NCBI RefSeq assembly: GCF_905475465.1
Contig: NC_062239.1
Span: forward strand, 7,874,001-7,938,000
Direction: 5' to 3'
Origin: Pieris napi
Taxonomy: Eukaryota > Arthropoda > Insecta > Lepidoptera > Pieridae
DNA: 64,000 nt
In this document: in pieces, positions 45,886-58,954 of the stretch
Layout: every line of letters starts with the position of its first letter
Position numbering within the stretch: the first letter of the stretch is position 1
Position numbers and translations under genes: made by a program
Notes under the pieces: model-generated
Told to the model about the DNA's origin: nothing
Seen by the model: only the letters and a program-made list of their open reading frames with translations
Database searches by the model: none

Positions 45886-46477
45886 TTTTTTAATATCACA
45901 AATATATACTTTATGTTTAGTTCAAAAAACCTGTTTGCCAATACCAAAGTCTTATTTCAACATCTCACATGTCACGAACGTTTCTTTTTTAGGAATCAAA
46001 ATCACTTTGAATCAAGGTGTAGGTAATGGTTTCGACTTAAGTATATTTCTCTTCACTGGGATTTGTGTAAGTATTGGGGAGAAAGAATCCCTTCGAACTT
46101 AATGGAACAAGTAATTGACACGTTTGGGGTAAGTTTTATGTGACATAATACTGACTTATTTTCACTCTAAGTGTCATTGGAAATACAAATCTGTGTATTT
46201 TTGAATGCATTGAATGCATAACGACAATGGTACATTAACTGCATTTAATGCCCGATTAACGACTGGTTTAACAGTGATTAAATTTATGGTATTGGTATGG
46301 TATTTATGTTATGGTTAAATTACTAATCAAAGACTTTTTCTAAAAAAAATCTTAGATTAGTTCTACTAGTACAATATGTTTTATTTACGGACTTGAAACA
46401 ATCACTACTAGTACAATAAATATAATAGTTATATATGTAGTAACTTATTTAAAATGGTTCTAGTTTTCATTTATTAA

Positions 46478-46710
46478 GGATTATTTTTCCGACCCTAATG
46501 TCGGCCAATAGAATTGCACCATTCGACGTCACGTGGTACAACCTACATGGTATTATACTGAAAATTTTTTGTGAAAATTTTCTCTGGTCGTTGCTTCAAG
46601 AAAAGTATTAAGTAGTTGTTTTATTCATTATGAAATTCTTATTTGTTAACTGTACATTTCGTCTCATGGTGCAATTCTATTGGCCGACATTTGGGTCGGA
46701 AAAATAATCC
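46478..46710. repeat. Inverted-repeat element, 45-bp arms
   Basis: Left arm 46478-46522 (ggattatttttccgaccct, aatgtcggccaatagaattg) and right arm 46666-46710 are reverse complements with a single mismatch. The spacer of about 143 bp is unrecognised. This is MITE-like. Confidence 0.8.
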
Positions 46711-46715
46711 CCCGA

Positions 46716-46887
46716 ATACCACACGAGCTTCAAAATTATCGGGCATTCTCTCAAGCTCTTCCCTCAAGTTCGCTCCCTCAAGGTTCCCTGCAAACAAATA
46801 TAGTCGTCATGACGACTATATTAATTGTTTGCAACGAACCTATCGGGAAATACCCGATAATTTTGAAGCTCTTGTGGTATTATAAGT
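46716..46887. repeat. Inverted-repeat element with central 26-bp palindrome
   Basis: Arms aataccacacgagcttcaaa attatcgggcat and atacccgataattttgaagc tcttgtggtatt pair with few mismatches. The centre, 46797-46822, is a perfect palindrome (aatatagtcgtcatgacgac tatatt). It abuts the preceding inverted repeat directly, so the two may be parts of one larger element. Confidence 0.75.
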
Positions 46888-47007
46888 GACAATTTTTTTT
46901 CAGTTATTTGAGCCTTCTTTTTGAACGGGAGCCCTTGTCGCTTTTTCATTTTATAATAAGTATTAAACATTCTGTATGCGTGTCTCTGTTCTGTCATTAA
47001 GTGTGCA

Positions 47008-47278
47008 GTGTTGGCCTAGTAGATTCAGCGTGCGACTCACATCCCTGAGGTCGTAGGTTCGATCCCCGGCTGTGCACCAATGAACTTTCTTTCTATGTGC
47101 GCATTTGACATTCGCTCGAACGGTGAAGGAAAACATCGTGAGGAAACCGACATGTCTTAGACCCAAAAAGTCGACGGCGTGTGTCAGGCACTGGAGGTTA
47201 TTAGATTGAAAAATTATCATGAAACAGATTCAGAAATCTGAGGCCCAGACCTAAAGAGGTGGTAGCGCCACTGATTTT
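47008..47278 (+). mobile_element. Well-preserved SINE
   Basis: The best copy of the family. The head is agtgttggcctagtagattc with B box gtaggttcgatccccggctg, followed by cattcgctcgaacggtgaag, catcgtgaggaaaccgacat, gtcttagacccaaaaagtcg and a tail gttgaaa-like tgaggcccagacctaaagag with gtagcgccactga. The gatcacctacttgcc part is deleted here. It serves as the reference for the others. Confidence 0.85.
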
Positions 47279-48467
47279 TTTTAATAAACATTCTATTGGT
47301 TCTTACTTAAGATCTGCTTAAGTTTACATTTTGAAACCTCTGAAATAAATACTGTACCTAACAGGGTCAGAGACAATTAGAGATGTGATCCCACAGTAAT
47401 TTCGGGCTTATAGTTGTACAGGCCCCGGGATGATGAAAAAGCTACCTGTGGGGAATATTTGCATAAATATACATACATAATTAATTTTACCGGTATGAGC
47501 GGGTTAATGTTTTTACATAAGGATTTTACGAGGATATTGGGTAAATTTAAAAATGTGATGAGAAAACGCTTTTTTAATTCGTTCTACGTTTTATTTTGTT
47601 CGTGATATATGCTTGATTTTGAAGATAATTCGTTCATTCTTCCGATCAATCAATAATGAACAAAGAAAATTGACATATCATAATCAATATTTATTTACTA
47701 AATGAAATATGCATTTTTTTAAAGTAGTATATTAAACAAAACACTTTTCAAATCATCACCGGCTTAGAAATTAGATGCTACATTAGTAATTATTTAAAAA
47801 TATTTGTTGTTAATTGTTTTTATCATATTTATCTACTCGCTATATAGAAGATTTCAGTTATTATTATTAGGTTTACTAAAATAAAAATAAAGGCTTAAAT
47901 TAAAACCTAAACTAGTTAGAAATGCGTATAACCTTAAAAAATGCTTTATAAAATAGTAATGAAATATTCGTTTAATATGAAAATAGCGCGCGTCTTCATA
48001 AGCAGCTTACTTGTAAATCAAAATCTTTCGGTATAATAAAAATTTATTCCGATGAAAAGTAGGAATGGATTTAAAATTCTAAGCGGCTGCTATCCGCGGT
48101 ATTATTTGTTATTCATAGAGGATCCACAGAGAATTTATAGAACGAGCTACTTGCGACGCGACGTTAAACTAATAAAAGTTTACCTTCAAGAATTTCTATT
48201 CAAATAGCCTAATCTTTAATAAGATTTAACTGGCCATGATTTTTACATGCACGAGTCTAGGAGAGTGATGGTTGACGTGTTAGTGATGAAAGAAGTCATT
48301 ATTGAGACTTTAGCGGTTACGCAACAGAATTTCGAGAGAGAATGAGTGAGAGTTGGAGAGGAGGATGGAGATAGAGTGTTCCCCAGGAGTACAGGATACC
48401 ATTACCATCTAAGGTATGTGCTATTCTCAATCAGATTATTAAAATTAGAAGCATATAATATATATTT
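47279..48467. other. AT-rich spacer
   Basis: No recognised feature. A purine-rich run (gagagaatgagtgagagttg gagaggagg) lies at 48334-48366. Confidence 0.4.
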
Positions 48468-48540
48468 CTTTTTTGAAGTTCAAAAGTGTACATTGTGTTA
48501 CCTATATGAATAAATGATTTTGATTGATTGATCAAATTTG
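48468..48540 (+). repeat. LINE 3' tail fragment
   Basis: tatttcttttttgaagttca, aaagtgtacattgtgttacc, then atgaataaatgattttgatt. It matches the terminal part of the 12400-12585 fragment. Confidence 0.5.
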
Positions 48541-48681
48541 GCATTCCTTTTCTCACTATGTGCGGTAGAAAAACAAGTGTAGTAAAATTTTAATCAAGGA
48601 AAGGGTGAATTTGACGATATACCTTTCCGGAATTCAGGCCCTTCCATATACATAATAAAATGCACTAAAAACCTAAATGTT

Positions 48682-48713
48682 AACCCTTAAATTCACAGTA
48701 ACGATCTGTCCTT
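48682..48713 (+). repeat. Direct repeat, left copy
   Basis: aacccttaaattcaca(g)taac gatctgtc is repeated with one or two changes at 51271-51302, about 2.6 kb away on the far side of the fold-back element and LINE relic. Confidence 0.7.
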
Positions 48714-48759
48714 AGATACATATACAATATACATATGTCCTTTACAGCTAATAGTACGA

Positions 48760-50658
48760 GATCCCGCTGCAGGATTGGTGCGCTCATCGACTATTTGTTT
48801 AAAACCAAATTTTTATGTTTATTTATAAATAAGAGAATATATATTTACTAGGGTGCCTATCAAAATTTGGCCGCCATTATTTTTAATTAAATTATTTTTA
48901 ATTGATTTTTGGTAAAAAATTTCGTTCATTTATTATTTAAATAAAATAACGTCTACATCACGGTATTTAATATGAAGATTCTAAAAAATCACGGGTGCCG
49001 TTGCGCACCTGGCCGCACCTCTTTGCAGCCAGGTGTAAACAGGTATGATTTCGATAAATTTATACGTTTATAACCTATTTTTATTAATAATATGTCAAAT
49101 TGAAGCTATTTTTTTTCTATTAATTATCATATAAAGTTGCTTAATTAAATCTGGCCGCAAATAAGGGCTACTGGCTGTTGAAGATAATAAATATTTAAGG
49201 TAGAGTGAAAGAGAGTTAGCGCGTAACATCATTTGTCAGACGAGGACAGCGATTGTCGATTGATTTATGAAACATACCTAGTTATTAAATTGAATGAATA
49301 ATATAATAAAATAATAAATAATAATAAGTATTATTATTAATATTAATTAATAATTGAATAATATACTAAATATTAAATATTTAAAAAAATTAAGTAAGCC
49401 AAAGAAGTATAACTTCTTACGCGCGTACGTAAGTACACGCACCCTTTTTTTTAAAGTTATTAATATAACAAAGAAAAAAAATTTTAATGATAAACAAAAA
49501 AAAAATTTTACTAATTACATTTTGAAAAAAAGGACATTAATCAAATTATATTTGTTAAATTGTGAATTTTTTGATAAATGCAGTAATTAATTTTTATAAA
49601 AATAATAAATTAAAAAAAAAAAATTTTAACAAAAAAACCTCAAAGTTAGAACTGTGTCATTTATATTGCAACTATAACCTATATTATTCTTAAATTCAAT
49701 TCAACTTTTACTTACGGTTTGTGTTTTGTAAAAATCTTCAAATTCTTGTTTATCTTTTTGCTTCAGAACCACAATTTTTTTAGACACTCTGAATGATATC
49801 CAAAATCATTAGTAGAGTCAATTGTAAATAAAAGGTCATGATATTTATATTTTTTTTTACGACGAAACAATAACATTAGCGAGCACTTTTGGAATGATAC
49901 ATTATTAAAGTCGAGTACCTACATTGCTTTTTTCGTTACACAAAAAAAAACGACTTCATCTTTATCAATTTTATTTTACATTAATTAATATAATAATTTT
50001 TAGATGCACAAATAAAATAACAATGTAAATATAAAACGTTGTTTATTACGAACTCCAAAACAGCGTGGTTTTTTATGTTAGAATAAAAATGTTGCATCTA
50101 TTCAGTTTGAGAACACTGACATTCGACGCATGCGCAATGGCTTAAAAGCGTCGCACAGCCGACAATCGCTGTCCACGTCTGACAAATGATGTTACGCGCT
50201 AACTCTCTTTCACTCTACCTTAAATATTTATTATCTTTAACAGCCAGTAGCCCTTATTTGCGGCCAGATTTAATTAAGCAACTTTATATGATAATTAATA
50301 GAAAAAAATTAGCTTCAATTTGACATATAATTAATAAAAATAGGTTATAAACGTATAAATTTATCGAAATCATACCTGTTTACACCTGGCTGCAAAGAGG
50401 TGCGGCCAGGTGCGCAACGGCACCCGTGATTTTTTAGAATCTTCATATTAATTACCGTGATGTAGACGTTATTTTATTTAAATAATAAATGAACGAAATT
50501 TTTTACCAAAAATCAATTAAAAATAATTTAATTAAAAATAATGGCGGCCAAATTTTGATAGGCACCCTATTAAATATATATTCTCTTAATTATAAATAAA
50601 CATAAAAATTTGGTTTTAAACAAATAGTCGATGAGCGCACCAATCCTGCAGCGGGATC
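48760..50658. mobile_element. Fold-back element with arms of about 500 bp
   Basis: Left arm 48760-49257 and right arm 50161-50658 are near-exact reverse complements, from gatcccgctgcaggattggt to cagcgattgtc. The central 903 bp is AT-rich and includes part of another MITE (49263-49450). The open frame at 49354-49590 is low complexity and not gene-like. No transposase is present. Confidence 0.85.
49263..49450 (-). mobile_element. gaagttatacttc-family MITE end nested in the fold-back
   Basis: The segment from gaaacatacctagttattaa through an (aat)n tract to ccaaagaagtataacttctt and acgcgcgtacgtaagtacac gcaccc is the reverse complement of 60411-60640. Only this side of the element is present, so it is truncated. 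Confidence 0.75.
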
Positions 50659-50699
50659 TTAGACCATAAGTATGTCTCTCTTTAGAGCAAGGGGAGGCG

Positions 50700-51190
50700 G
50701 AATGCGGCGGAGTTCAGCGACTCTCGCTCCTCAGTGAATGCCATCGCGGGTGGAGGCTCTCTCAATTCCCAAGTTGTCGAGATTCAGCAGAACCTGTGAA
50801 TGCAATTAAAATCTAACTCGAGTGAAGGCACACGTTTGCTTTCCGGGAAACGAGAGGGCGGACGCTCTCGCGAGCGATGGCATCGGAGAGACGGGGACGC
50901 GAATAGGGTACGAAGTAGGGTCCCCCCACATAGACCTGGAACGAGCGCTATGTGGGGGGAAACAGCCTCAGTTACAAAAATGTTTTTCTATGATCCAATG
51001 CGGCATACAAACAAATAAAGGCACTTCACACTTCACATGGTGCAGATCCTGACTGGCCACGGGGCCTTTGAACACTATTTACACAGATTCAAACTGAAAA
51101 CAAACGCCGCGTGCGACTGTGAAGAAAGAACCGACCAACTTACTTTTTGACAGTCCGACTAGGCTAGGCTAGGGAGTGTCTCCCCTGCTG
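50700..51190 (+). pseudogene. LINE RNase H and zinc-knuckle fragment (R1/I-like)
   Basis: Frames read EFSDSRSSVNAIAGGGSLNS and VVEIQQNL, then VKAHVCFPGNERADALASDG (the HxGxxGNExAD-type end of RNase H), then LTGHGAFEHYLHRFKL and a C-terminal CDC-type knuckle with EERTDQLTF. One stop (at 50797) and later stops break it. RNase H followed by a CxC knuckle is typical of R1/I-group LINEs. It begins right beside the fold-back element's right end. Confidence 0.75.
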
Positions 51191-51270
51191 CCTAGCTTCT
51201 CGAGCACAGATCTACCTGATCGCTTGCCTGATAGGCTACTATGTAGGAGTCCTATAAATAATTTAAGAAC

Positions 51271-51302
51271 AACCCTTAAATTCACATTAACGATCTGTCT
51301 TA
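51271..51302 (+). repeat. Direct repeat, right copy
   Basis: Counterpart of 48682-48713. It lies just after the LINE relic and may be part of its 3' untranslated region. Confidence 0.7.
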
Positions 51303-54300
51303 ATACACAGCCTTAAAGCAAAATATGTGACTCTTTTTATCATATCCTTTAATTTGACTGATTCCGTTTTTTATGAATAACATGTTTGGGAGTTTTAACT
51401 CCATTGAGTAACAGTGTACGAAGAAGTAATACATTGTGGGTGTGTTGTCATTGGACGAACGTATGTCACGTGACAACGCGACTAGAAATGTTATTGACCA
51501 ATCAAAGTCGAAAGGAACGCGCCGTTTTTTGTTTTATATTCTTATCTCACTTCAGTTATCCAAGTTTTAAAAGCTTTACTCAATTTTAAATTGCTTTTAA
51601 GATAATTTAGCCTTGATTCGCTTTTAAGACATTTTTGTTTACAGAGTGAAGTGCTAGTGCAATATTGGATCGCTAATTTAAAAACTCATCCTGGCTTAAG
51701 AATTAATAAGAAACTCAGCCGAGCTTAATTGTTCTGACCATGGCAGGCTTACTAGTTTTTCTCGAAGGAAAATCTCGATGAAGGTAAAAAATATCCTTTG
51801 ACAAATGAATTTGAGCAAACGTGCTGTCATTACAATACTTATGAAAGGAACAGACGTGAAGAAAACTGAACTATTTGAAGAGCCTCCCAACTTTTATCGT
51901 CTTAATAAAAAGGTCTTACATACATATAAAGATTCTTCGAGATAGTAAAAATGTTTTGCATTTTGTCGCTTAAACTTTTGATTTATTTATTGTGTTGAGA
52001 TGTCATTTTTCTCTTGATGATAATAACAAATGGTCTATTAGTTCAAAATTACATATTGTATTATACTAATTTGTAATCCAAACATAACTGTTATAATCCA
52101 TAACAATTTATGCTTCCACTTATAATTATTAACATCTTATTACGCGATTTAACTTTTAGCTACTAAGAGCAGGCGTCCGTGACTTTAGTGGTTAACGAAC
52201 ATGACATATGACTGCAAGGTTATGGGTTCGATTCTAGGTGAAACAATAATCGTTTCGATCAGTAGGCATAAAAGGTTGGTCACTTCCTTATTATAAGTAT
52301 ATAATTAATGATAATGACGCAGAAACGTGTTCACCCCGCGCCATTTGCTACGTTCTAAGAAGGTATGCAGAATATTATAAAAGTTGAGTTTACCTTCCAA
52401 TTTTCTCAGATATTTTCACAAGCTCAAAACATATTTTGTAAATGTTTTTAGATCTCCTTCGAAGACTTAATACTGTTAGGCTTTCTTTATACAGATATTT
52501 TCTATCAAAATTTATTTGGCGTAAGAACCTCGTAAGAGAAAATAGCTTAGGAACATAGGTCGTCTAGAGTACACTCTTGAGTCGTTTAAGACCTTTTTAA
52601 TATACATACATATGACCTCATATACACTCGCGCAAACTTAGATTATAATGTCTTGAAATAGAAAATTCAAAAGAAGCAGAATTCTTTTGAATTATTAGTT
52701 TTAATAATGAAATTATCTTACCCATGTTATGCATTGTTGAATTCTACTTGAATTCTATGTCATATGTTCGATATTGTATATAGAATAGTGGAAATAAGAA
52801 ATAAGATAAATATTAAAAAATCTGGCAAATCGCTAGCATAATGTATTATTGGTTTCAAGAGATACAAAATTAGCTCGGAAAACGCTGTCTATTGATTTCC
52901 CACGCTAGAGGTTGTTAATTTGACTTAGTGTTGCCCCTGTGGGAAATTATTGTTAATGTTTTTCCAGTACGATATGTTTTGATGCGGTAATTGACCGAAG
53001 CACAATATTTTTATGTGCTCTGTAAAATAAGACGAAACGGCTCGTTTCGATTGTAATTGGTCACAATTTAATCTCAGATACGCATCAAGATCTGTCTTCC
53101 TATATTATGTTCGTCTTTACATCTGACAATCCAGAAGTAACGCCATAGATTTAGTTCACATTTGAACTCTCTACTTTAAGTTAAGGTCTAAATTTATTTA
53201 TTTATTTTCCTTATTTCCTATTTTTACAGTAACTTAATACTAATACAATAGAAAACTAAACTAAAAACATAATATAAGCATAACAAGTAACAACTTAAAA
53301 CCTAAAGCATTTTATAACTAATTATATATATAGCACTGCCAGCAATTGCGACCGCTTACCACACCGAGCCTTTCCAACATATCCGCATTATATATTTTAC
53401 CTCTAAGGACCTTAAAAAAACATAATGTGATAGAAAGGTCCCTCCTTACCTCTAACTTGTTGTATCCTAAATATTTTGTAATCAACTGACGATTTTGTTC
53501 ATATATAAATCATTCAAAATATATGTTATAAAACTATAAATCTTTTGGCGTTTATTTATATTAGCTTCTCACATACGCCGGACTTTGTGGACAATTCCCT
53601 TTGTCCTATAAATTCACGTTCGAATTTCTGTTTACTCGCAGTAAGAGATTTTCGTGCAAGGTACAATGATCCTTCCGTAGCAAGTAATCTGCTCAGTCTC
53701 AATTTGCATAACAGCAAACTCGACACTAACCGCAAACGAAACAGCTGCATGTTCCAAGATTTCTAGAGATTAGCAAAACTTCGTCAGTTAATCAAGACTT
53801 TAAGTAACTGAAAATGTTTTTAAAAGTCAAATTTTAAATTACCGTTTTCGCTGCTTCGGTTTTTTGTAATTAAAAAAAAATGTTGTTGGAATTTCCGATT
53901 GGACATTGAATTTATAAATCCAATAATGCATGAGAAATAATTATTACTGTATCAGCTTCATTAGTTTTTGTAAAAAAACATTAATTCAGTGAAATCGAAT
54001 CTGAGACCTTCGAATTATACCCCGTGTAAATAAGTATTTAACACTGAACTGTAGAATGAATGTTTTCTGTATGACTACTGGTATTAGTGAAACTAAATAA
54101 TGATAAGCAATTTTTGTTATGCGGATTTTAAAGATTTGCATTGATTATGAAATTAAAATGTAAATAACAAAGTACTTAAGTACAAAAGTCCCAGTTAAAC
54201 CACAAACTCTAACGATAAACTGACTAATAAGACAAGGTACATTTCCGTAACCGCTAGATTGCCGGTCAGGATAATCTCTGTTTAACCACAGGTTAAACTA

Positions 54301-56556
54301 CACGTTGCAACTCTTAATAGACCACTGTAATAAAGTAGCCGCAAATACTCTGCGCTTAGATATGTCCAACTTTAATTGCAAATAATTTTTGTCTTAACAC
54401 GTAATTTCATTTGCACAGATGAAAAGAATATATTTTACAAGAATACAAGAATTATTTTAAGAATACTAAAATATATTACTTAAGTACAAACAATATAAAT
54501 TCTCTTTTACGTACAACACATTTTGAAACTTTATTTATTAAAGCTCTTTCATTCTACAGTAATTATTTTAAATTTGGAATTATACGAACATGGTCACAGG
54601 TTAATTTGAATTTAGAATAATATAGCACGGGTTATGGAAGGTGTCTAATTTTAAAGTAAAATTATTTCAGTGACTGAGTGAGATTCTTTCAGCTGTAGTG
54701 AGTGTCGTGCCAGATAGAGTTGTATATTCTTTAAAAAAATGCTTTAAAAAATTATCAATGTAAGGAATACTCTGTTTAGAATATGTTTGTCTACTGTTTT
54801 GAAACAGTGTTATTTAGCGTTGGACATTTCGAATTGCCATCTGAACCAGCGACGACTCGACGAACCCTACAGTACTTTTCAATTTAAACAACATTAAAAG
54901 TTTTAATTAACTCTGTTCTAAGATCCAATATTTTTCAACGCTATGGTTGCTGGGAAGATCGTTAAAGTCACCATAAAACCTATATTATGGGACGATAAAA
55001 AATCGTTGTGGAAACATTGACTATAAAAAAATGAATTCTGATTTTAATTTACCTTACATGGGTATTTGCTCCGGAGTCCTGCATTTATTATTTTCCTTTG
55101 TAGGGAATTAAATATCATCCTTTAGTATATTATAATTTATTTATGAGACCTGCGGGTTTCCTTAAATGATAATTTTTCATCCAATTAGCAAATGTCGATA
55201 AGGGAAAATCTATAGGTCGGTATCCGAACGTTCGACCGCAGAAGACTCTCTTTATGTTACATTATTGTAGGCGGTGACAAAAAAGGTATTTAATTTTTTT
55301 ATAACAACTTAAAGTTTTAATTACATCTATTAGTTCACTTAATTGCTACGCTGCGGCTGCGACGTAGCAATGTAGACAATATTGTTACGAAGATAGGTTG
55401 ACTGAACTGTTTCTTAATTTTTCCACAAGTTAGAGACGTTTTCATCAAAATAAAATGTAATGACCGATTCAGAAGAGGCTCTATCGCATTCCAGAAAATT
55501 GCATAAAGTTACTCTCGTTTCCAGGATGCTAAAACATTTTTTCAGTCAGTTGAAGTAATTAGTGACAGTATTAGTGTACTTCTGCGCATAATTTGCATAT
55601 TTTAGTGTAATTCAATTCCTCAATGATTTATTAAAAAACCCTTGAAGAGATCTACGGCGTTTTCTATCCAATACCCTAGCTCGTAACAATGTTAATAACA
55701 AGAGGTATTCCTAACTGCTACTACTACTGTAATATATTCACTTATTTGTATAATAATGAGCATTTATGATACTTCGTAGTACGTTTGAAGTACTCATTCT
55801 GCTTTTAATACCTTCAGACTGTCATATTCAAGGTTTATGAGGGCGTAAATAGCTGAAATACTCATAGTTCATAACCGAGACAAAGATAGGAAGTAATAGA
55901 CTTCATATTGACTCGAACACAATAGATAATGGAAGTATAATTGTTCATCGTTAATTTCAAAGTTTCAGCATGAATCGCTTTTATGACTTAATTGTGTAGT
56001 TTAGAACAGGAAATTGTTTTTTAAAGTTTAAAAACAAATACGTGATTTTTGCCAACAAGTCTAACATCTAAAGTTACTATTTCTATATTCGAAATACCTG
56101 TCAAAATTCCTATAAGTGGTGGATTTTTTTAGGGCGTGAGTGTATTTGACAGCCTCCAGTTTTACGAAAAATCTCTGTTAAAATATTGAAACCAAGATAA
56201 GTTCAGTAGCGTTGACTGAGACATAAAGGCGTAATGTAATGCCTACGAATATTACTGTATTATTCTCTAAGGTCGAATAAAGGTCATAGTCAATTATACC
56301 AACATATTATTACTTTTATTAGCAACTATATCTTAATAGAGCTACTTAGGTTATAATCAAACAAGAAACATTAAAGAAACTGCAATAAAATCATCCACAT
56401 AGGAAAAACAATACTAAAACAATTTGTAAAAATTATTACGAAACTTTTCTCGTTCTTCCTTTTTAGATAAATTTAAAAAACTTTGTAGACCAATAACCTT
56501 TTACGATGATTGTAGTAAAATATCGTGTTTATAAAGACTTAAACAATTATATGAAG
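51303..56556. other. Long AT-rich stretch without recognised genes
   Basis: About 5.2 kb. A possible old tRNA-derived retroposon lies at 52165-52300 (gactttagtggttaacgaac and a B-box-like gggttcgattctaggtg). The frames at 53545-53766 and 53556-53750 overlap on opposite strands and show no domain. Otherwise nothing is supported. Confidence 0.4.
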
Positions 56557-56882
56557 ACTAGCTGATCCGGCAAACGTCGTTTTGCCATGTATATCATTTA
56601 TAATAAAAAACAGGGATTGATCGAAGAGGGGTGAAAATTAGGGGTTGTATGTATTTTTTAATGCATCATAAAAACATAAAAAATAAACAATTTATCTAAA
56701 AATTAAAATATTTTTTTTTTGGGGTGGACTACCCTTACATTTAGGGGGATGAAAAATAGATGTTGTCCGATTCTCAGTTATCCAATATGCACACAAAATT
56801 TCATAAGAATCGGTCAAGCCGTTTCGGAGAAGTTTAACCACAAACACCGCGAAACGAGAATGTTATAGGTATATTAGATTAT
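56557..56882 (+). repeat. Family A retroposon-like element, copy 3
   Basis: Head actagctgatccggcaaacg, internal ggggtggactacccttacat, and tail agaatcggtcaagccgtttc ggagaagttt to ggtatattagatta. It closely resembles copy 4, including the ggggttgtatgtattttt segment. Confidence 0.7.
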
Positions 56883-57526
56883 TGTTTTATCAGGTTGTCG
56901 TTTATGAAAAGAATTATAGCCAAAATTTTCACACTATTTATAACCTAACAATAGTAAATAATCTGATTTGATAACACAGAATTATTTTACGATAAATTTC
57001 ACTCAAGTAAAGTTTTTTTTTATTATTATATTTCGTATATTATGTTGACTACAACGCCGTAAATGAAGGAATCTAGGTATAAACCTGAATAGATAAAGGC
57101 TAGATACATTTTGATAATATTGTATAACTTTAAACTGTACAAACATCAATAATAATATATCAAATAATCGTATCCATATCCGGATTATAAATCGTATAAC
57201 ATCAAGCTCGCTTCTAAGATTTAGTATATACTTCGACAGAGACTCGAATCCGGCATTTAGGTCGTCAGGGACCTCGCTGGATGGCACCATTTTTATGGAT
57301 CGTAAAAAAAAACCCGGTTACAATACGTATCCATGAATTATACGAACGCTTTTATTGCCGCCTACTCTAATCGCTAAAGGATTTCGTCCAATATGTATGG
57401 ATTTTTAAAATTTCTCGCAACGGTTTTTACCTGTTATATCGGTCGTGTACTTTCAATATGTTTGATACTGTACGAGAGGATAGTTTATTTAAAATAAATG
57501 TAGGTTAACATCGCTAAAAGTTTTGG

Positions 57527-57740
57527 CGTAACTCATAGCCTAGCGGTCTTATTAAGTGGCAGCTAGGTGAGGGGTACCGGGATCGATTCCCGGTTCGAGG
57601 GCAAGTTTTAATTTAATTTAAAATTTGTTCTCGGCCTTTGGGAGGGTTGTGCGGTACCGGGCGAGTGCCTAAACCGTACATGGAGGACACGGTCGAATTT
57701 CTAAAGACAAGTACGAATTATAAAAAATCCTATACTTTGG
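57527..57740 (+). mobile_element. Second tRNA-derived SINE family
   Basis: catagcctagcggtcttatt (A-box-like) and gggatcgattcccggttcga (B box) are followed by a body with tcggcctttgggagggttgt, gtaccgggcgagtgcctaaa and ccgtacatggaggacacggt. It is clearly different from the main SINE family. It cannot be a normal tRNA gene, since no paired acceptor ends are visible. Confidence 0.6.
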
Positions 57741-58118
57741 GCGGTTATTAATTTGTCATTAGCTATTGTTATTGGATTGTCCGGATCCGTTAGAATGTAT
57801 TATTAGGTCAAACTAGTTCAAGGAAATATGTTGTGTATAGAGCCTTCACCCATGAGACAAGCCTATAATTGCATTAATACTACTTCGGATTTTTCGTGAG
57901 CGCCACCGATTGCAAGTAATTGATTAGTTTAGGTTTTTTAAAAGCCTTTTAACCTAACACACTGGCAACACATCCGTATCTCCTGGAATTTTGAGGCTCT
58001 ATAGGCGATGTATTCATGTACTTTATTTCAATACAGCTGAGCTGGAATAACGGAGACTCGGCATCTGGATTTTAATCGGTTTTGGAAATATTGCTAGCAG
58101 TTTTCAGCGTGAAAAGCT

Positions 58119-58446
58119 TATATATGTCACCGTAAAATTGTAAACACCGTTAGATTGTAATCTATCTCGCGAGCTTATAAACTGTCGAAAGATTGTGAAC
58201 CTCAACGAACTGCTTACAATTTAACGTATTATTATTCGGTAGTTATATGAAATTGTTGGAAAGTAAAATTTATCTGTTTACCAAAGAAGTTTGAATGATA
58301 ACTAAGTTAGTGTAGTACAATCTACCGAATAATAATACGTTAAATTGTAAGCAGTAAGCTGAGGTTCACAATCTTTCGACACTTTATAATCTCGCGAGAT
58401 AGATTACAATCTAACGGTGTTTACAATTTTACGTTAACATATATAC
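58119..58446. mobile_element. MITE with arms of about 115 bp
   Basis: Left and right arms pair from tatatatgt inwards through cgtaaaattgtaaacaccgt, tagattgtaatctatctcgc gag and cttacaatttaacgtattat tattcggta. The loop is about 75 nt. The arms are nearly identical, with a few substitutions (gcttataaactg / gattataaagtg). Confidence 0.8.
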
Positions 58447-58954
58447 TTTCCATTTATTACTCTAGAAATTGTACTATTCTAGCCCCTTGTATGAAGACAA
58501 TAAATCATTTATCAAACCCGATAAAGATTCTGTTGACAATGGTAAAAGCATTTTCCGACTGAACAAAAAACACGTAGGCTTTTATATTTATTCTCTGTTT
58601 GTTGACCATCAGCTGTTAACAGCTAAATGGAATTCGATTGAATGCATTGTGTATGAGTGCTATTGAAGTACTCCATTCAACCACGCGATATTGTATAGTA
58701 TAAATTATTCTAGAAATAGAGATTAGTCCTAGATTAAATGGAAAAATAAATATACTCTATATTTATATATTTACGATTCTTATAACAGACTCAGATGCTG
58801 TACAAAGAGATCATAAAGAATTTACTGGCCAGAGATAAGTCGATACAACGGTGCGAAGGTTGTGAATTTATATGTTACTGAAGGCACTTCAAAGAAGAGC
58901 ACTATCGACGGAGATCACGAAGTTGAACTATTCATACTTGCATGCTTATAGATT

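Noticed and set aside
49354..49590. 78-residue lysine-rich frame
   Set aside because: Low-complexity AT-rich DNA within a fold-back element and MITE fragment; no start context or domain.
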